Shown here piece after piece: positions 1 through 7,118 of a stretch of 64,000 nucleotides of DNA. This stretch comes from Aquibacillus sediminis (GTDB lineage: Bacteria; Bacillota; Bacilli; Bacillales; Amphibacillaceae). Below the pieces are notes generated by a model. The model saw nothing but the letters and a program-made list of their open reading frames with translations, was not told the DNA's origin and did no database searches. Positions within the stretch are counted from its first letter, which is position 1. Each line of letters starts with the position of its first letter. Both the position numbers and the translations under genes were made by a program. Where the stretch lies: positions 1-64,000 of the forward strand of contig NZ_SZNM01000001.1 in the NCBI RefSeq assembly GCF_005870085.1, in the 5' to 3' direction.

Positions 1-24
1 ACTGTTCTTCTTATATCCGTCCAT
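1..24 (-). CDS. tnpA: IS200/IS605-type transposase TnpA, N-terminal fragment at window edge
   Basis: Only eight codons lie inside the window, reading MDGYKKNS from an ATG at 24. This resembles the start of IS200-type Y1 (HUH) transposases, which typically begin M-x-x-Y-K-x-x and continue into a histidine-rich core. A GAGGTG ribosome-binding site lies in the loop of a hairpin just upstream, and the start codon lies in its 3' arm, as expected for IS200 translational control. The identification rests on the leader architecture and the first residues only; the catalytic HUH and tyrosine motifs are outside the window. Confidence 0.5.
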
Positions 25-56
25 ACTTTTATTCACCTCATAACTTAAGTATGGAC
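19..56 (-). promoter_or_regulatory. RBS-sequestering hairpin of tnpA
   Basis: Arms GTCCATACTT (19-28) and AAGTATGGAC (47-56) are perfectly complementary. On the minus-strand RNA the loop holds GAGGTG and the 3' arm holds the AUG, so folding should block initiation. This is the layout known to keep IS200 transposase expression very low. Confidence 0.55.
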
Positions 57-246
57 ATCAAAAGATAGGGCTAAAAGCTGATACCGTCTAAAGACGGTGG
101 AGTTAGACCACGCATTTGGAAATTAAAATATAAGAAGAAAAGGACCGCCATCAATAATTTGACGATCCATTTCTTTCTCTAACGTGCACTAAAGTTGGCG
201 TTATTTCATTTTGAACACAAGCATGTAACATAAATAATGATGTATT

Positions 247-1215
247 TCAACTTTTTAATCGAAATGCACTTTGATTCACCCACTCGATTGCTGGATGATC
301 TTTTAAATCATTTACTAATTGAAATAATGCTTCGTCTTTCTTTTTTGCTTCAATCATACAATCGACTTGCTCCACGCTTCCATTAACATGTTCAGCAAAA
401 TCTAAAAACATCTGTGGTTCCACTAAATCTGCATGATGACGAAATTGCTTGTCACTTTTCGGACTGGAAAAGTGGACTTTAATCGGTAAGGGCGAATTTT
501 CCCATGTCTGAACAACTCGATCCCAGTTCGTACTCCAATTAGCATCCACATGATTTGCTTGATGATGATGGATATCAAAAACATGTGGTACATTTAATTT
601 TTCTGATAAGTAGAGCACATCCTCCATATTGTATGTTTTATCATCATTTTCAAGAATGATCATATCTTGTATCGCTCTAGGAACTCTCCCCCAATTTTCT
701 ACAAACCGTTCCAATGCTTCAGACTTATTGCCATAACTTCCTCCAACATGTAATACACATCGATGTTGCGGGTTGATTCCCATCGCTTTTAGTAACTGAT
801 AGTGGTATTTCAAATTATGGACAGCACTTTTCACAACATCCGTTTTAGGTGAATTTAACACAACAAAGTGATCTGGATGGAAATCAACTCTCATCTGGTG
901 GCTAGCGGCATATGTACCTAAAGCTAATAAATCGTTTTGAAGTGGACTGATATAATCCCAGTCGTTTAATTCTTCATGGGTTGCTAAAGGTATCAATCTG
1001 GAACTCAATCGAAAAAATGAAATATCATTAGCTTTATTATGTTTCAATAGTCGCAGACAGTTTTGTATATTTGTTTGGGCAATTCTTTCTAATTTCCTAA
1101 TAGCCGCCTCTCGATCATCATGTTGTTGAAATGTTTTATATGTCATCGTTTTAGATGGTGAGCTATTTTGTACATGGACGCTCATCGCTACATACCCAAG
1201 TCTAAATATTGTCAT
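247..1215 (-). CDS. uvsE: UV damage endonuclease UvsE/UvdE
   Basis: A TIM-barrel DNA repair endonuclease that nicks 5' of cyclobutane dimers and 6-4 photoproducts in an excision pathway separate from UvrABC. The protein starts MTIFRLGYVAMS, the usual N-terminus of bacterial UVDE. It carries the metal-site stretches DFHPDHFVVLNSP, HVGGSYGNK, ILENDDKTY and FDIHHHQANH, and at 322 aa it is of normal length. I chose the ATG at 1215 because AAGGAAGG lies 7-8 nt upstream. A longer GTG reading from 1272 would run into a dispersed repeat and lacks a ribosome-binding site. The gene is monocistronic, with no recognisable SOS box directly upstream. Confidence 0.9.
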   Translation of the reverse strand: MTIFRLGYVAMSVHVQNSSPSKTMTYKTFQQHDDREAAIRKLERIAQTNIQNCLRLLKHNKANDISFFRLSSRLIPLATHEELNDWDYISPLQNDLLALGTYAASHQMRVDFHPDHFVVLNSPKTDVVKSAVHNLKYHYQLLKAMGINPQHRCVLHVGGSYGNKSEALERFVENWGRVPRAIQDMIILENDDKTYNMEDVLYLSEKLNVPHVFDIHHHQANHVDANWSTNWDRVVQTWENSPLPIKVHFSSPKSDKQFRHHADLVEPQMFLDFAEHVNGSVEQVDCMIEAKKKDEALFQLVNDLKDHPAIEWVNQSAFRLKS

Positions 1216-1230
1216 ATTTAACCCTTCCTT

Positions 1231-1386
1231 ATAAAGTGAAACTTCATTCAGTCGGGATTTTTGTTCCTCCACCGATAAGTGTTAGTCAGAACCAATCGGA
1301 TGTAAGCGAACGTTTACTCCCACTTAAATATTTTCTTTCCTATCATGTTTTGAAACGAGAGTCTTACGGATGATTCACCGGGATAA
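1231..1386. repeat. Dispersed intergenic repeat, copy A
   Basis: This block shares segments with copies near 7564-7680 and 61201-61272. Shared cores are GTTAGTC…ACCAAT, CTCCCACTTAA, a TTTC-rich stretch ending in TTTCATG or TATCATG, and a GAGTCTTACGG-like stretch followed by TTGCACCGGG or TTCACCGGG. Copy A is the longest and lies directly upstream of uvsE. The rest of the gap to 1681 is AT-rich with no further gene. Identity of the element is unknown; it carries no coding capacity. Confidence 0.6.
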
Positions 1387-1681
1387 AAATACACCTAACA
1401 ACATAGTGATATTATGAGCAAAAAATAGTGCTTTATTCGCATTTTACGTTCACCCTAAATCTACTACAACACTTTACACAAATCGACATTTTCAGAATAT
1501 TTTGTGTCTATTATTGCGCTTGCCCAGGAAATAGTTTCATCCTTTATTTCCTATGACCAAATATAGATCCTTCTACGAGATTGATATATGAGGATAAATT
1601 ACACAGACGTATTGGAAATGATTACTTGTTCTCTTATCAATAGAAATATTTTATAATAGTTCTGTTTAAGGAGGTGAAATC

Positions 1682-2608
1682 TTGGCAGAATTGAAATATT
1701 TTATATTCTTTGACTTTGAAATGCTATGCTCCAATCGAGGTATGGCTTTTGAAGAAATGGAAGCAATCCGACTCGGGGCAGTTAAATACGATTTAAAAAC
1801 GAAACAAATCAGTTATTTTGATGCATTTATACGCCCACAAAACAAACAACCATTAAGCAACTTTTGTAAACAATTAACTGGTATTACCGATGAAGACCTT
1901 AAAGAGGCCAAAAATTTCAAACAAGTATTTTCTGACTTTTTAACATGGATTGGTGGCGTAAAAAAATCTCGGTTCTTTTCATGGTCGAAAAGTGACATGA
2001 CTAGATTAATTCATGATGCAAAAATAAATCAGGTAGCACCTGCTACGATTACAAAGATCCAATCTAGATACGTTGATTTTCAACACGTTTTCTCAACAAG
2101 AGTATCAAAACAAAATATGTCTGTTGAAAATGCGTTAAAACTATACGACTTGGAGTTTGCAGGAGAGCCACACAATCCAATGTATGATGCGTTTAACACA
2201 CTACGAATCTATTTTTATTTCTTAAATAAACCAGTTCATTCAGATATCATTATGTTAAATCAATTTATTTTTCATGGAACACTAATAAGCCACGAACATA
2301 TTAACGCCAAACTAAAACAGGCATTAAAACAGGATATTGTAAATTTTTTGCAAGAGTTGGATGAAATATATAAAATCCGACAAGCGCAGAAAGTGATAAA
2401 AAAGGCAAAACAGTTAGTTAAAAAATATGAAAATATCTTATACAACCGCTCAGGTATTTTTTCTCAAGAAATGATCGATTATGTTAATCTGCTTAAAGGA
2501 TTTTATCATGATCTAGTCACGACCTACCGAGAACATTTCAGACATGCATCAAAAATAATGATTCTAGATGCCCATCTTGTCGAACCAATGAAACAAATCG
2601 CAAGCTGA
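1682..2608 (+). CDS. KapD-like DEDDh 3'-5' exonuclease with C-terminal extension
   Basis: The N-terminal ~185 residues form an RNase T/DnaQ-type exonuclease domain. D11 and E13 in FFDFEM, D105 in WSKSD, and H164/D169 in HNPMYDAFN supply the DEDDh two-metal set. B. subtilis KapD, an inhibitor of the KinA pathway to sporulation, has this domain at about 205 aa. This protein has 308 aa, with an extra ~110-residue lysine-rich, probably helical C-terminus of unknown role. The TTG start at 1682 follows GGAGGTG at good spacing. The substrate is not evident from sequence, and equivalence to KapD is an inference from domain similarity. Confidence 0.75.
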   Translation: MAELKYFIFFDFEMLCSNRGMAFEEMEAIRLGAVKYDLKTKQISYFDAFIRPQNKQPLSNFCKQLTGITDEDLKEAKNFKQVFSDFLTWIGGVKKSRFFSWSKSDMTRLIHDAKINQVAPATITKIQSRYVDFQHVFSTRVSKQNMSVENALKLYDLEFAGEPHNPMYDAFNTLRIYFYFLNKPVHSDIIMLNQFIFHGTLISHEHINAKLKQALKQDIVNFLQELDEIYKIRQAQKVIKKAKQLVKKYENILYNRSGIFSQEMIDYVNLLKGFYHDLVTTYREHFRHASKIMILDAHLVEPMKQIAS

Positions 2609-2771
2609 AGTGAGGACACATGTCTTCCTTCATACATAACCCCCTCCGACCTAAGTCCCGATCCCACTCCTCCGTTTACCACCCACTTCATAACCATCGC
2701 AGCCCCGATAAACTTGTGCATCAGTTAACATGTTTTAATACTGTGCCTCATGTAATTGTATCTCAAAATTT

Positions 2772-3262
2772 TGTCGCATTTGCCGTATTATACGACATAA
2801 CTGCACATGATTTCCGTCCATTCTTAATAAAGTCAGTTAGTGCTGAACAGTGCTGCGGAAATACACTACGCTTTTTCCAGTACTTTGAAGTTTTGTTGTG
2901 CATTTCTTATTAATTGCTATGTTGTAATACAAACCTGTAGTAAATTTGTAGTCTTTGAGATTATTTAGTATACATCTATCACTAATCAGAAAACTATAAC
3001 AGCGAAGGCAGAATACGGAGACTCCTCGAAAATAAAGACCGATTTTCTTCGTGCGATGTATCGCTGACGAAGCCTTCCTTGTCCTATGGGAACAGCACGA
3101 GCTGAAGATCCACTTGGTAAAGTGGTCTTCTTTACCAAGTTAGCTGAAGCCGTGCCCATGGAAAGCGGAGTATTCTGCCGCAGCGATGGTATAACAGTCA
3201 TTTCAATCAGAATGTAAGGAAAACTTAAAAAAGTTATGTCGTATAATACAGTTTATACGAAG
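2772..3262. repeat. Compound palindromic MITE-like element 1
   Basis: Bounded by an exact 17-bp terminal inverted repeat, GTATTATACGACATAAC at 2785-2801 and its complement at 3233-3249, plus a weaker outer extension. Inside are two opposed copies of a GAATAC-GGAGACTCC…GGAGTATTC palindromic module. The left copy (about 2850-2885) is mostly deleted. The right copy (about 2998-3192) is intact and carries an extra ~60-nt insert at about 3027-3090 with its own hairpins. Related elements lie at 21307-21792 and 35040-35565. No protein-coding gene is credible here. With flanks it accounts for the gap between the KapD-like gene and the respiratory cluster. Confidence 0.75.
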
Positions 3263-3309
3263 GGGCCACTTTATTTTTAATTAAACATTCAATTAAATAT
3301 ACTTTCTCA

Positions 3310-3361
3310 ACATGGTAGTGATATAAGTCATTTCAGTATGTGATATGTCTCACTACCATGT
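3310..3361 (+). terminator. Hairpin plus T-tract upstream of the respiratory operon
   Basis: ACATGGTAGTGA (3310-3321) pairs with TCACTACCATGT (3350-3361) around a 28-nt loop, followed by CTTTTTTTT. It looks like a factor-independent terminator 54 nt before the first start codon. It may stop upstream transcription, or it may act as an attenuator. Its 3' arm overlaps a candidate Fnr box. Confidence 0.6.
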
Positions 3362-3381
3362 CTTTTTTTTATGGATAAAAT
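3339..3381 (+). promoter_or_regulatory. Candidate Fnr/CRP-family-controlled promoter of the heme-copper operon
   Basis: TGTGA-TATGTC-TCACT at 3339-3354 matches the TGTGA-N6-TCACA consensus at 9 of 10 positions. A -10-like TAAAAT lies at 3376-3381, exactly 21 bp further on. With a start 7 nt after the -10 (A3388), the box is centred at -41.5, the standard class II activator position. The same geometry recurs at 7032-7074. The sites are seen; regulation by Fnr is inferred. Confidence 0.55.
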
Positions 3382-3414
3382 GAACCTAAGATAACTAAAG
3401 GAGGTAAAAATTGT

Positions 3415-3540
3415 ATGCAACCAACCCAAAATAAAGAAGAAAAGTCATTAAAAGGTACAATGTTTTCCGTTGGTGTTGTGGCAGCGGTCATTGTCGTAAT
3501 GTGGGTAGGCGTATTTTGGCTATATATGGATAGAATTTAA
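3415..3540 (+). CDS. CoxIIa-like small subunit (subunit IIa) of heme-copper reductase
   Basis: A 41-residue peptide, MQPTQNKEEKSLKGTM…, with a charged N-terminus and one transmembrane helix (about residues 16-37) ending in YMDRI. It sits immediately upstream of the CuA subunit. This is the size, topology and position of the subunit IIa peptide of ba3-type enzymes, which supplies a helix missing from their short subunit II. AGGAGG precedes the ATG at good spacing. It is probably cotranscribed with the next two genes, as the gap to subunit II is 12 nt. Confidence 0.8.
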   Translation: MQPTQNKEEKSLKGTMFSVGVVAAVIVVMWVGVFWLYMDRI

Positions 3541-3552
3541 GGAGGGAAAACG

Positions 3553-4014
3553 ATGCATCGATTAGAAGAAATTTGGATGACAGTAAGCGTGGGTATTTTA
3601 ATTATTTTTATGGCAATTGTTGGGTATCAAACATTCTCACTTGGTATGGGACCTCCCAGTCATGCAGAAACGATTGATCCGCAAAAAGTAGAAGAAACAG
3701 CACCATTCGATGACCCTGGTGTAAAAAAAATCGGAGATAACGAATATGAAGTTGTGATGACATTACAATCATTCGCCTTCAATCCTTCAAATATTGAGGT
3801 GCCAGCAGGAGCAAAAGTAACATTTACTATGACAGCTATGGATGTAACGCATGGTTTTCAATTACCTGGTACCAATATTAATGCAATGGTAATGCCAGGA
3901 CATATTCAAAAGATCTCACATACTTTTGATGAGCCCGGTGAATATCTAATTATCTGTAATGAGTACTGTGGTGTAGGTCATCAAGCCATGAGTACGACAA
4001 TTACGGTTAAGTAA
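3553..4014 (+). CDS. CuA-containing subunit II of B-family heme-copper reductase (NO reductase-like)
   Basis: This is the electron-entry subunit: one N-terminal transmembrane helix (about 8-30) and an external cupredoxin domain. CuA ligands are H100 in VTHGFQL and C135, C139, H143 and M146 in CNEYCGVGHQAM. The length (153 aa) is close to the short ba3-type subunit II rather than the two-helix caa3 form, and no cytochrome c domain is attached. E5 aligns with Thermus ba3 E15(II), the proton-uptake glutamate. GGAGG precedes the ATG, and 15 nt separate its stop from the catalytic subunit. Whether it serves an oxidase or a NO reductase depends on subunit I, where the evidence favours the latter. 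Confidence 0.9.
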   Translation: MHRLEEIWMTVSVGILIIFMAIVGYQTFSLGMGPPSHAETIDPQKVEETAPFDDPGVKKIGDNEYEVVMTLQSFAFNPSNIEVPAGAKVTFTMTAMDVTHGFQLPGTNINAMVMPGHIQKISHTFDEPGEYLIICNEYCGVGHQAMSTTITVK

Positions 4015-4029
4015 AGGAGGTAAAGTTAA

Positions 4030-5709
4030 ATGGAACAACCATTAAAAGAAACGATTCGTCAAAATCCTAAAAAGATTTTAGGGGTTAATCCTGACGATGC
4101 AAAAGTAGCACTTGCCTATTTATCCGTCTCATTTGTCTCTTTATTAATTGGCGGCATTTTAGGTTTATTACAAGGTTTAGAGCGTGCGGGGTTAATGCAG
4201 CTACCATCATGGTTAAATTACTATCAAGTTTTAACCGCACACGGTGTATTATTATTGTTAGTATTTACAGCAACGTTTACGATCGGCTATCAATACGCGA
4301 ACCTTTCCCATTCATTTGGTGGGCTGTTAGCTAAAGTTCGTAAGCTAGCATGGATTGGTTTTGGCTTAATGATTATCGGTGTTGTGATGGTTGCAACAAT
4401 GATTATATTAAATGAAGCATCGGTCTTATATACATTTTACCCACCACTTGCAGCACACCCTGTCTTTTATATTGGTTTAGTTTTTGTCGTATTGGGCATT
4501 TGGTCATGTTGCTTTGGGGTATTCATTAACTATCGTCACTGGAGAAAAAATCATCCTGGCCAACCAACACCAATCTTAGCTTTCTTCGCTATGGGTGTGT
4601 TTGTACTATGGTTATTCGCCAGCGTTGGTGTAACAATTGAAGTATTAACGCTAATCCCTTGGTCGATGGGCATAATTGAAACAACGAATGTCATGGTTGG
4701 ACGTACGTTGTTCTGGTGGTTTGGCCATACATTAGTAAATATTTGGTATTTGGTTGCAACGTCAGCATGGTATGTGATTGTACCGAAAATTATTGGAGGC
4801 CATCACTTTAAAGAAAAATTAATTCGACTTGTTGTCATTTTACTCGTTATCTTGAATATCCCTGGTGGATTCCACCATCAAATTATTGACCCGGCGATTT
4901 CGATCCCAATCAAATATTTACACGTGTTTATGAGTTTAGCTATTGCAGTACCTTCCTTGATGACAGCATTCGCTATGTTTGCAGTGTTTGAACGTACTGG
5001 TAGAAAACTTGGCGGTAAAGGTCTATTTGGTTGGTTGAAAAAATTACCATGGGGAGATGTCCGTTTCTTAGCACCGATGATAGCAATGATCAGCTTTATC
5101 CCTGGTGGTGCTGGTGGTATTGTTAATACTAGTAACCAATTAAACCAAGTTATTCATAATACGATGTGGGTTGTTGGACACTTCCACGTAACCGTAGGTA
5201 TGTCGGTTGTAATGACCTTTTTCGGTATTTGTTATTGGTTAATTCCTTATCTAGCAAAACGTGTACTAACACCAAAAATGAGTAAAATTGGAGTAATTCA
5301 AACAATCATCTGGACAATTGGTATGACAATCATGGCAGGTTCCATGCATATTGCTGGACTTTTCGGTGATCCAAGACGAACTTCCGATACTTCCTATGGA
5401 GGTCACGAAATTGCAGCTAGCTGGATGTCGTATGAATTAATCTTTGGGATTGGAGCAACATTCCTAATGATTGCGGTAATCATCCAAGTTTATGCCGTGT
5501 TCAACATGATGTTCTTCGCACCAAAGGGACACACAGAATTTCCTGTTGCTGAACCTGAAGAAGGAGAAGAACCAGCACCAATGTGGACAGAACGTTGGGG
5601 ATTATGGATCGTTCTATTGCTTGCAGTTGTCGCAATGGCCTATGTGGTGCCGATCGCTGATATGATCATGAATGCCCCCCCAGGATCACCACCAATTAAA
5701 ACATGGTAA
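4030..5709 (+). CDS. Heme-copper catalytic subunit I, ba3-like but lacking the active-site tyrosine; probable sNOR/CuANOR nitric oxide reductase
   Basis: A polytopic membrane protein of 559 aa that aligns nearly in register with Thermus ba3 subunit I. Low-spin heme ligands are H71 and H386, the high-spin heme ligand is H384 in WVVGHFHVT, and CuB ligands are H233 (FWWFGHTLVN) and H282/H283 (PGGFHHQ). Position 237, the tyrosine covalently bonded to the CuB histidine in ba3, is N237. Y248, S309 and T312 of the K-type proton channel are kept, while Y244 is T244. Loss of the tyrosine is expected for NO reductases, which need no such redox residue. The neighbours (CuA subunit, SenC, small membrane ORF) match the sNOR cluster layout known from nitrifiers. 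A divergent oxygen reductase is the alternative. Confidence 0.85.
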   Translation: MEQPLKETIRQNPKKILGVNPDDAKVALAYLSVSFVSLLIGGILGLLQGLERAGLMQLPSWLNYYQVLTAHGVLLLLVFTATFTIGYQYANLSHSFGGLLAKVRKLAWIGFGLMIIGVVMVATMIILNEASVLYTFYPPLAAHPVFYIGLVFVVLGIWSCCFGVFINYRHWRKNHPGQPTPILAFFAMGVFVLWLFASVGVTIEVLTLIPWSMGIIETTNVMVGRTLFWWFGHTLVNIWYLVATSAWYVIVPKIIGGHHFKEKLIRLVVILLVILNIPGGFHHQIIDPAISIPIKYLHVFMSLAIAVPSLMTAFAMFAVFERTGRKLGGKGLFGWLKKLPWGDVRFLAPMIAMISFIPGGAGGIVNTSNQLNQVIHNTMWVVGHFHVTVGMSVVMTFFGICYWLIPYLAKRVLTPKMSKIGVIQTIIWTIGMTIMAGSMHIAGLFGDPRRTSDTSYGGHEIAASWMSYELIFGIGATFLMIAVIIQVYAVFNMMFFAPKGHTEFPVAEPEEGEEPAPMWTERWGLWIVLLLAVVAMAYVVPIADMIMNAPPGSPPIKTW

Positions 5710-5716
5710 AATTATT

Positions 5717-5751
5717 GGAAAGGTAACATTTGCCATATCAGTTACCTTTCC
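5717..5751 (+). promoter_or_regulatory. Intercistronic stem-loop between subunit I and SCO genes
   Basis: GGAAAGGTAAC (5717-5727) and GTTACCTTTCC (5741-5751) form an 11-bp perfect stem with a 13-nt loop and no T-tract. It may protect the upstream message or partly attenuate transcription into the SCO gene. Confidence 0.5.
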
Positions 5752-5804
5752 ATTGAACATTATCTATCAACTAAATTTGTATACCTGTTAAGGAAGTGTG
5801 CAAG

Positions 5805-6443
5805 ATGATACAAAACAAACAAAATTTAATCGCTATAAGTCTTGTGCTTCTGTTTGGAGTTGTGATTTTCTTTATTGGAACCGATGGGTTTCAAGCATTT
5901 ACAACCGAAAGCGCTAGATCTTATCAACTCATGCAGAACCAACCTAGTTTTCCTCCTGTAACACTTGAAGATAGTAATGAACGAACCTACTCTTTTAACG
6001 AATTTGCAGATGGAAAATATGTATTTATTACCTTTATGTATACAAACTGCGGTACAGTCTGTCCCCAATTAGAATTTAATATGGCAGATGTTTACCAAAG
6101 TATCCCAGAAAAATATATTGGAGAAGACATTGTTTTTTTAAGTATTAGTTTTGATCCAACTAGAGATACACCGGAGGTACTTGCAAAATATAGAACATAC
6201 TTTGACAGTGATGGCGAAACATGGCGAATGGCTCGGGTAAATCAGCAAGATGAATTAAATAGAATGTTAGATACACTCGGTGTCGTCGTCATCCCAGATA
6301 ATAACGGTAATTTCCAACATAATAGTGCCTTCTATTTAATTGGCCAAAATGGTCGTCTATTGGAAGTAATGGATTATACGAAGATTCAAGAAGCATCCGA
6401 AACGGTTCTAGACTATCTTGGAGAAACGGAGGATACCAAATGA
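5805..6443 (+). CDS. SCO1/SenC-family copper chaperone
   Basis: A membrane-anchored thioredoxin-fold protein that delivers copper to, or keeps reduced, the CuA site of subunit II. An N-terminal transmembrane helix (about 8-25) is followed by the SCO signature TNCGTVCPQ with both copper-binding cysteines, then FDPTRDTPE, and a conserved histidine in FQHNSAFYL. The 212-aa length is usual. The ATG at 5805 is preferred over the in-frame GTG at 5796 because AGGAAG would overlap the latter. It overlaps the next gene by 4 nt (ATGA), indicating translational coupling. Confidence 0.9.
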   Translation: MIQNKQNLIAISLVLLFGVVIFFIGTDGFQAFTTESARSYQLMQNQPSFPPVTLEDSNERTYSFNEFADGKYVFITFMYTNCGTVCPQLEFNMADVYQSIPEKYIGEDIVFLSISFDPTRDTPEVLAKYRTYFDSDGETWRMARVNQQDELNRMLDTLGVVVIPDNNGNFQHNSAFYLIGQNGRLLEVMDYTKIQEASETVLDYLGETEDTK

Positions 6444-6997
6444 AACAAGCAATTTATGGATTAATCCTCTATATTTTTTTAATCCTTCCTCCTGTTGCTA
6501 ATTTATTAGAATCGATTATGATTATTCATATGCATATGCAAATGCCATTGCTCGTATTTTCTGGTTTTTTGATGGGGCGCTATGTCATTACTCGATTCTC
6601 TTCTTTTTTTGAGAAATGGAATAGTAATGGTATACCGGGTATCCTACTTTTTGTGATTATTTGGAGTTATTGGATGGTTCCTCGGGCTATGGATGAAGCA
6701 CTAACCCTTCAAAGCGTCGAGATGTTTAAGTTTATCAGCTTACCTTTCTTAGCAGGTATTCCTTTGCGTGATAGTTGGAAAAAACTACATGCGATCGGAA
6801 AGGATATTCTTTTTATTTACTTTATCTCTATGTTAATATTAATGGCATGGATTTATATTGGTGCAGATGATCAAATATGTAACAATTACTTAATTGTAGA
6901 GCAAAAAACACTTGGTTGGGGTTCTTTAGCCCTTGCTGCATGTGTGCTTCTTTATTTATTACAGTTACTTTTTACCGATCAATCAGAGTATCAATAA
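6440..6997 (+). CDS. Polytopic membrane protein of the NO reductase-like cluster (orf1 position)
   Basis: 185 residues with about five hydrophobic segments and no family motif that I recognise with certainty. A His/Met-rich stretch, IIHMHMQMP (residues ~28-36), near the end of the first membrane segment recalls copper-handling proteins such as CtaG, which carries a comparable QHM motif; this likeness is only suggestive. It is translationally coupled to the SCO gene. In nitrifier sNOR clusters a membrane ORF likewise follows senC. Assembly of CuB or the heme site is a reasonable guess, not shown. Confidence 0.7.
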   Translation: MKQAIYGLILYIFLILPPVANLLESIMIIHMHMQMPLLVFSGFLMGRYVITRFSSFFEKWNSNGIPGILLFVIIWSYWMVPRAMDEALTLQSVEMFKFISLPFLAGIPLRDSWKKLHAIGKDILFIYFISMLILMAWIYIGADDQICNNYLIVEQKTLGWGSLALAACVLLYLLQLLFTDQSEYQ

Positions 6998-7031
6998 TGG
7001 ATCATTAAAAAAATAATAATTGTTGGTTAAG

Positions 7032-7074
7032 TGTGATATTTATCAAACCAAAAGATTTATAAAGTTGGTATACT
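7032..7074 (+). promoter_or_regulatory. Candidate Fnr/CRP-family promoter of the CuA lipoprotein
   Basis: TGTGA-TATTTA-TCAAA at 7032-7047 matches TGTGA-N6-TCACA at 9 of 10 positions. A good -10, TATACT, lies at 7069-7074, again 21 bp downstream. With a start at A7081 the box centre is at -41.5. The first eight bases of the box (TGTGATAT) are the same as in the box at 3339. Confidence 0.6.
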
Positions 7075-7118
7075 AAATATAGTACAAATTTTTAAAACAT
7101 TTTTAGGAGGAATATAAA

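Larger units (their letters stand above)
1..139 (-). mobile_element. Left end and leader of an IS200/IS605-family insertion sequence (partial)
   Basis: Read on the minus strand, this stretch precedes the TnpA start and is rich in hairpins. There is a 7-bp stem at 83-89/92-98 with a 2-nt loop, a 4-bp stem at about 97-111, a 10-bp stem at 19-28/47-56 enclosing the ribosome-binding site, and an exact 12-bp inverted repeat at 5-16/128-139. Such subterminal hairpins are the recognition features of IS200/IS605 ends, which lack terminal inverted repeats. The exact outer boundary and target tetranucleotide cannot be fixed from one copy. Confidence 0.5.

Noticed and set aside
2620-2913. 97-codon + strand frame
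   Set aside because: Runs into the compound repeat element, low-complexity composition, no RBS and no recognisable domain.
2986-3201. 71-codon - strand frame, with a similar frame at 35334-35534
   Set aside because: Both are translations of the same palindromic repeat module, not genes.
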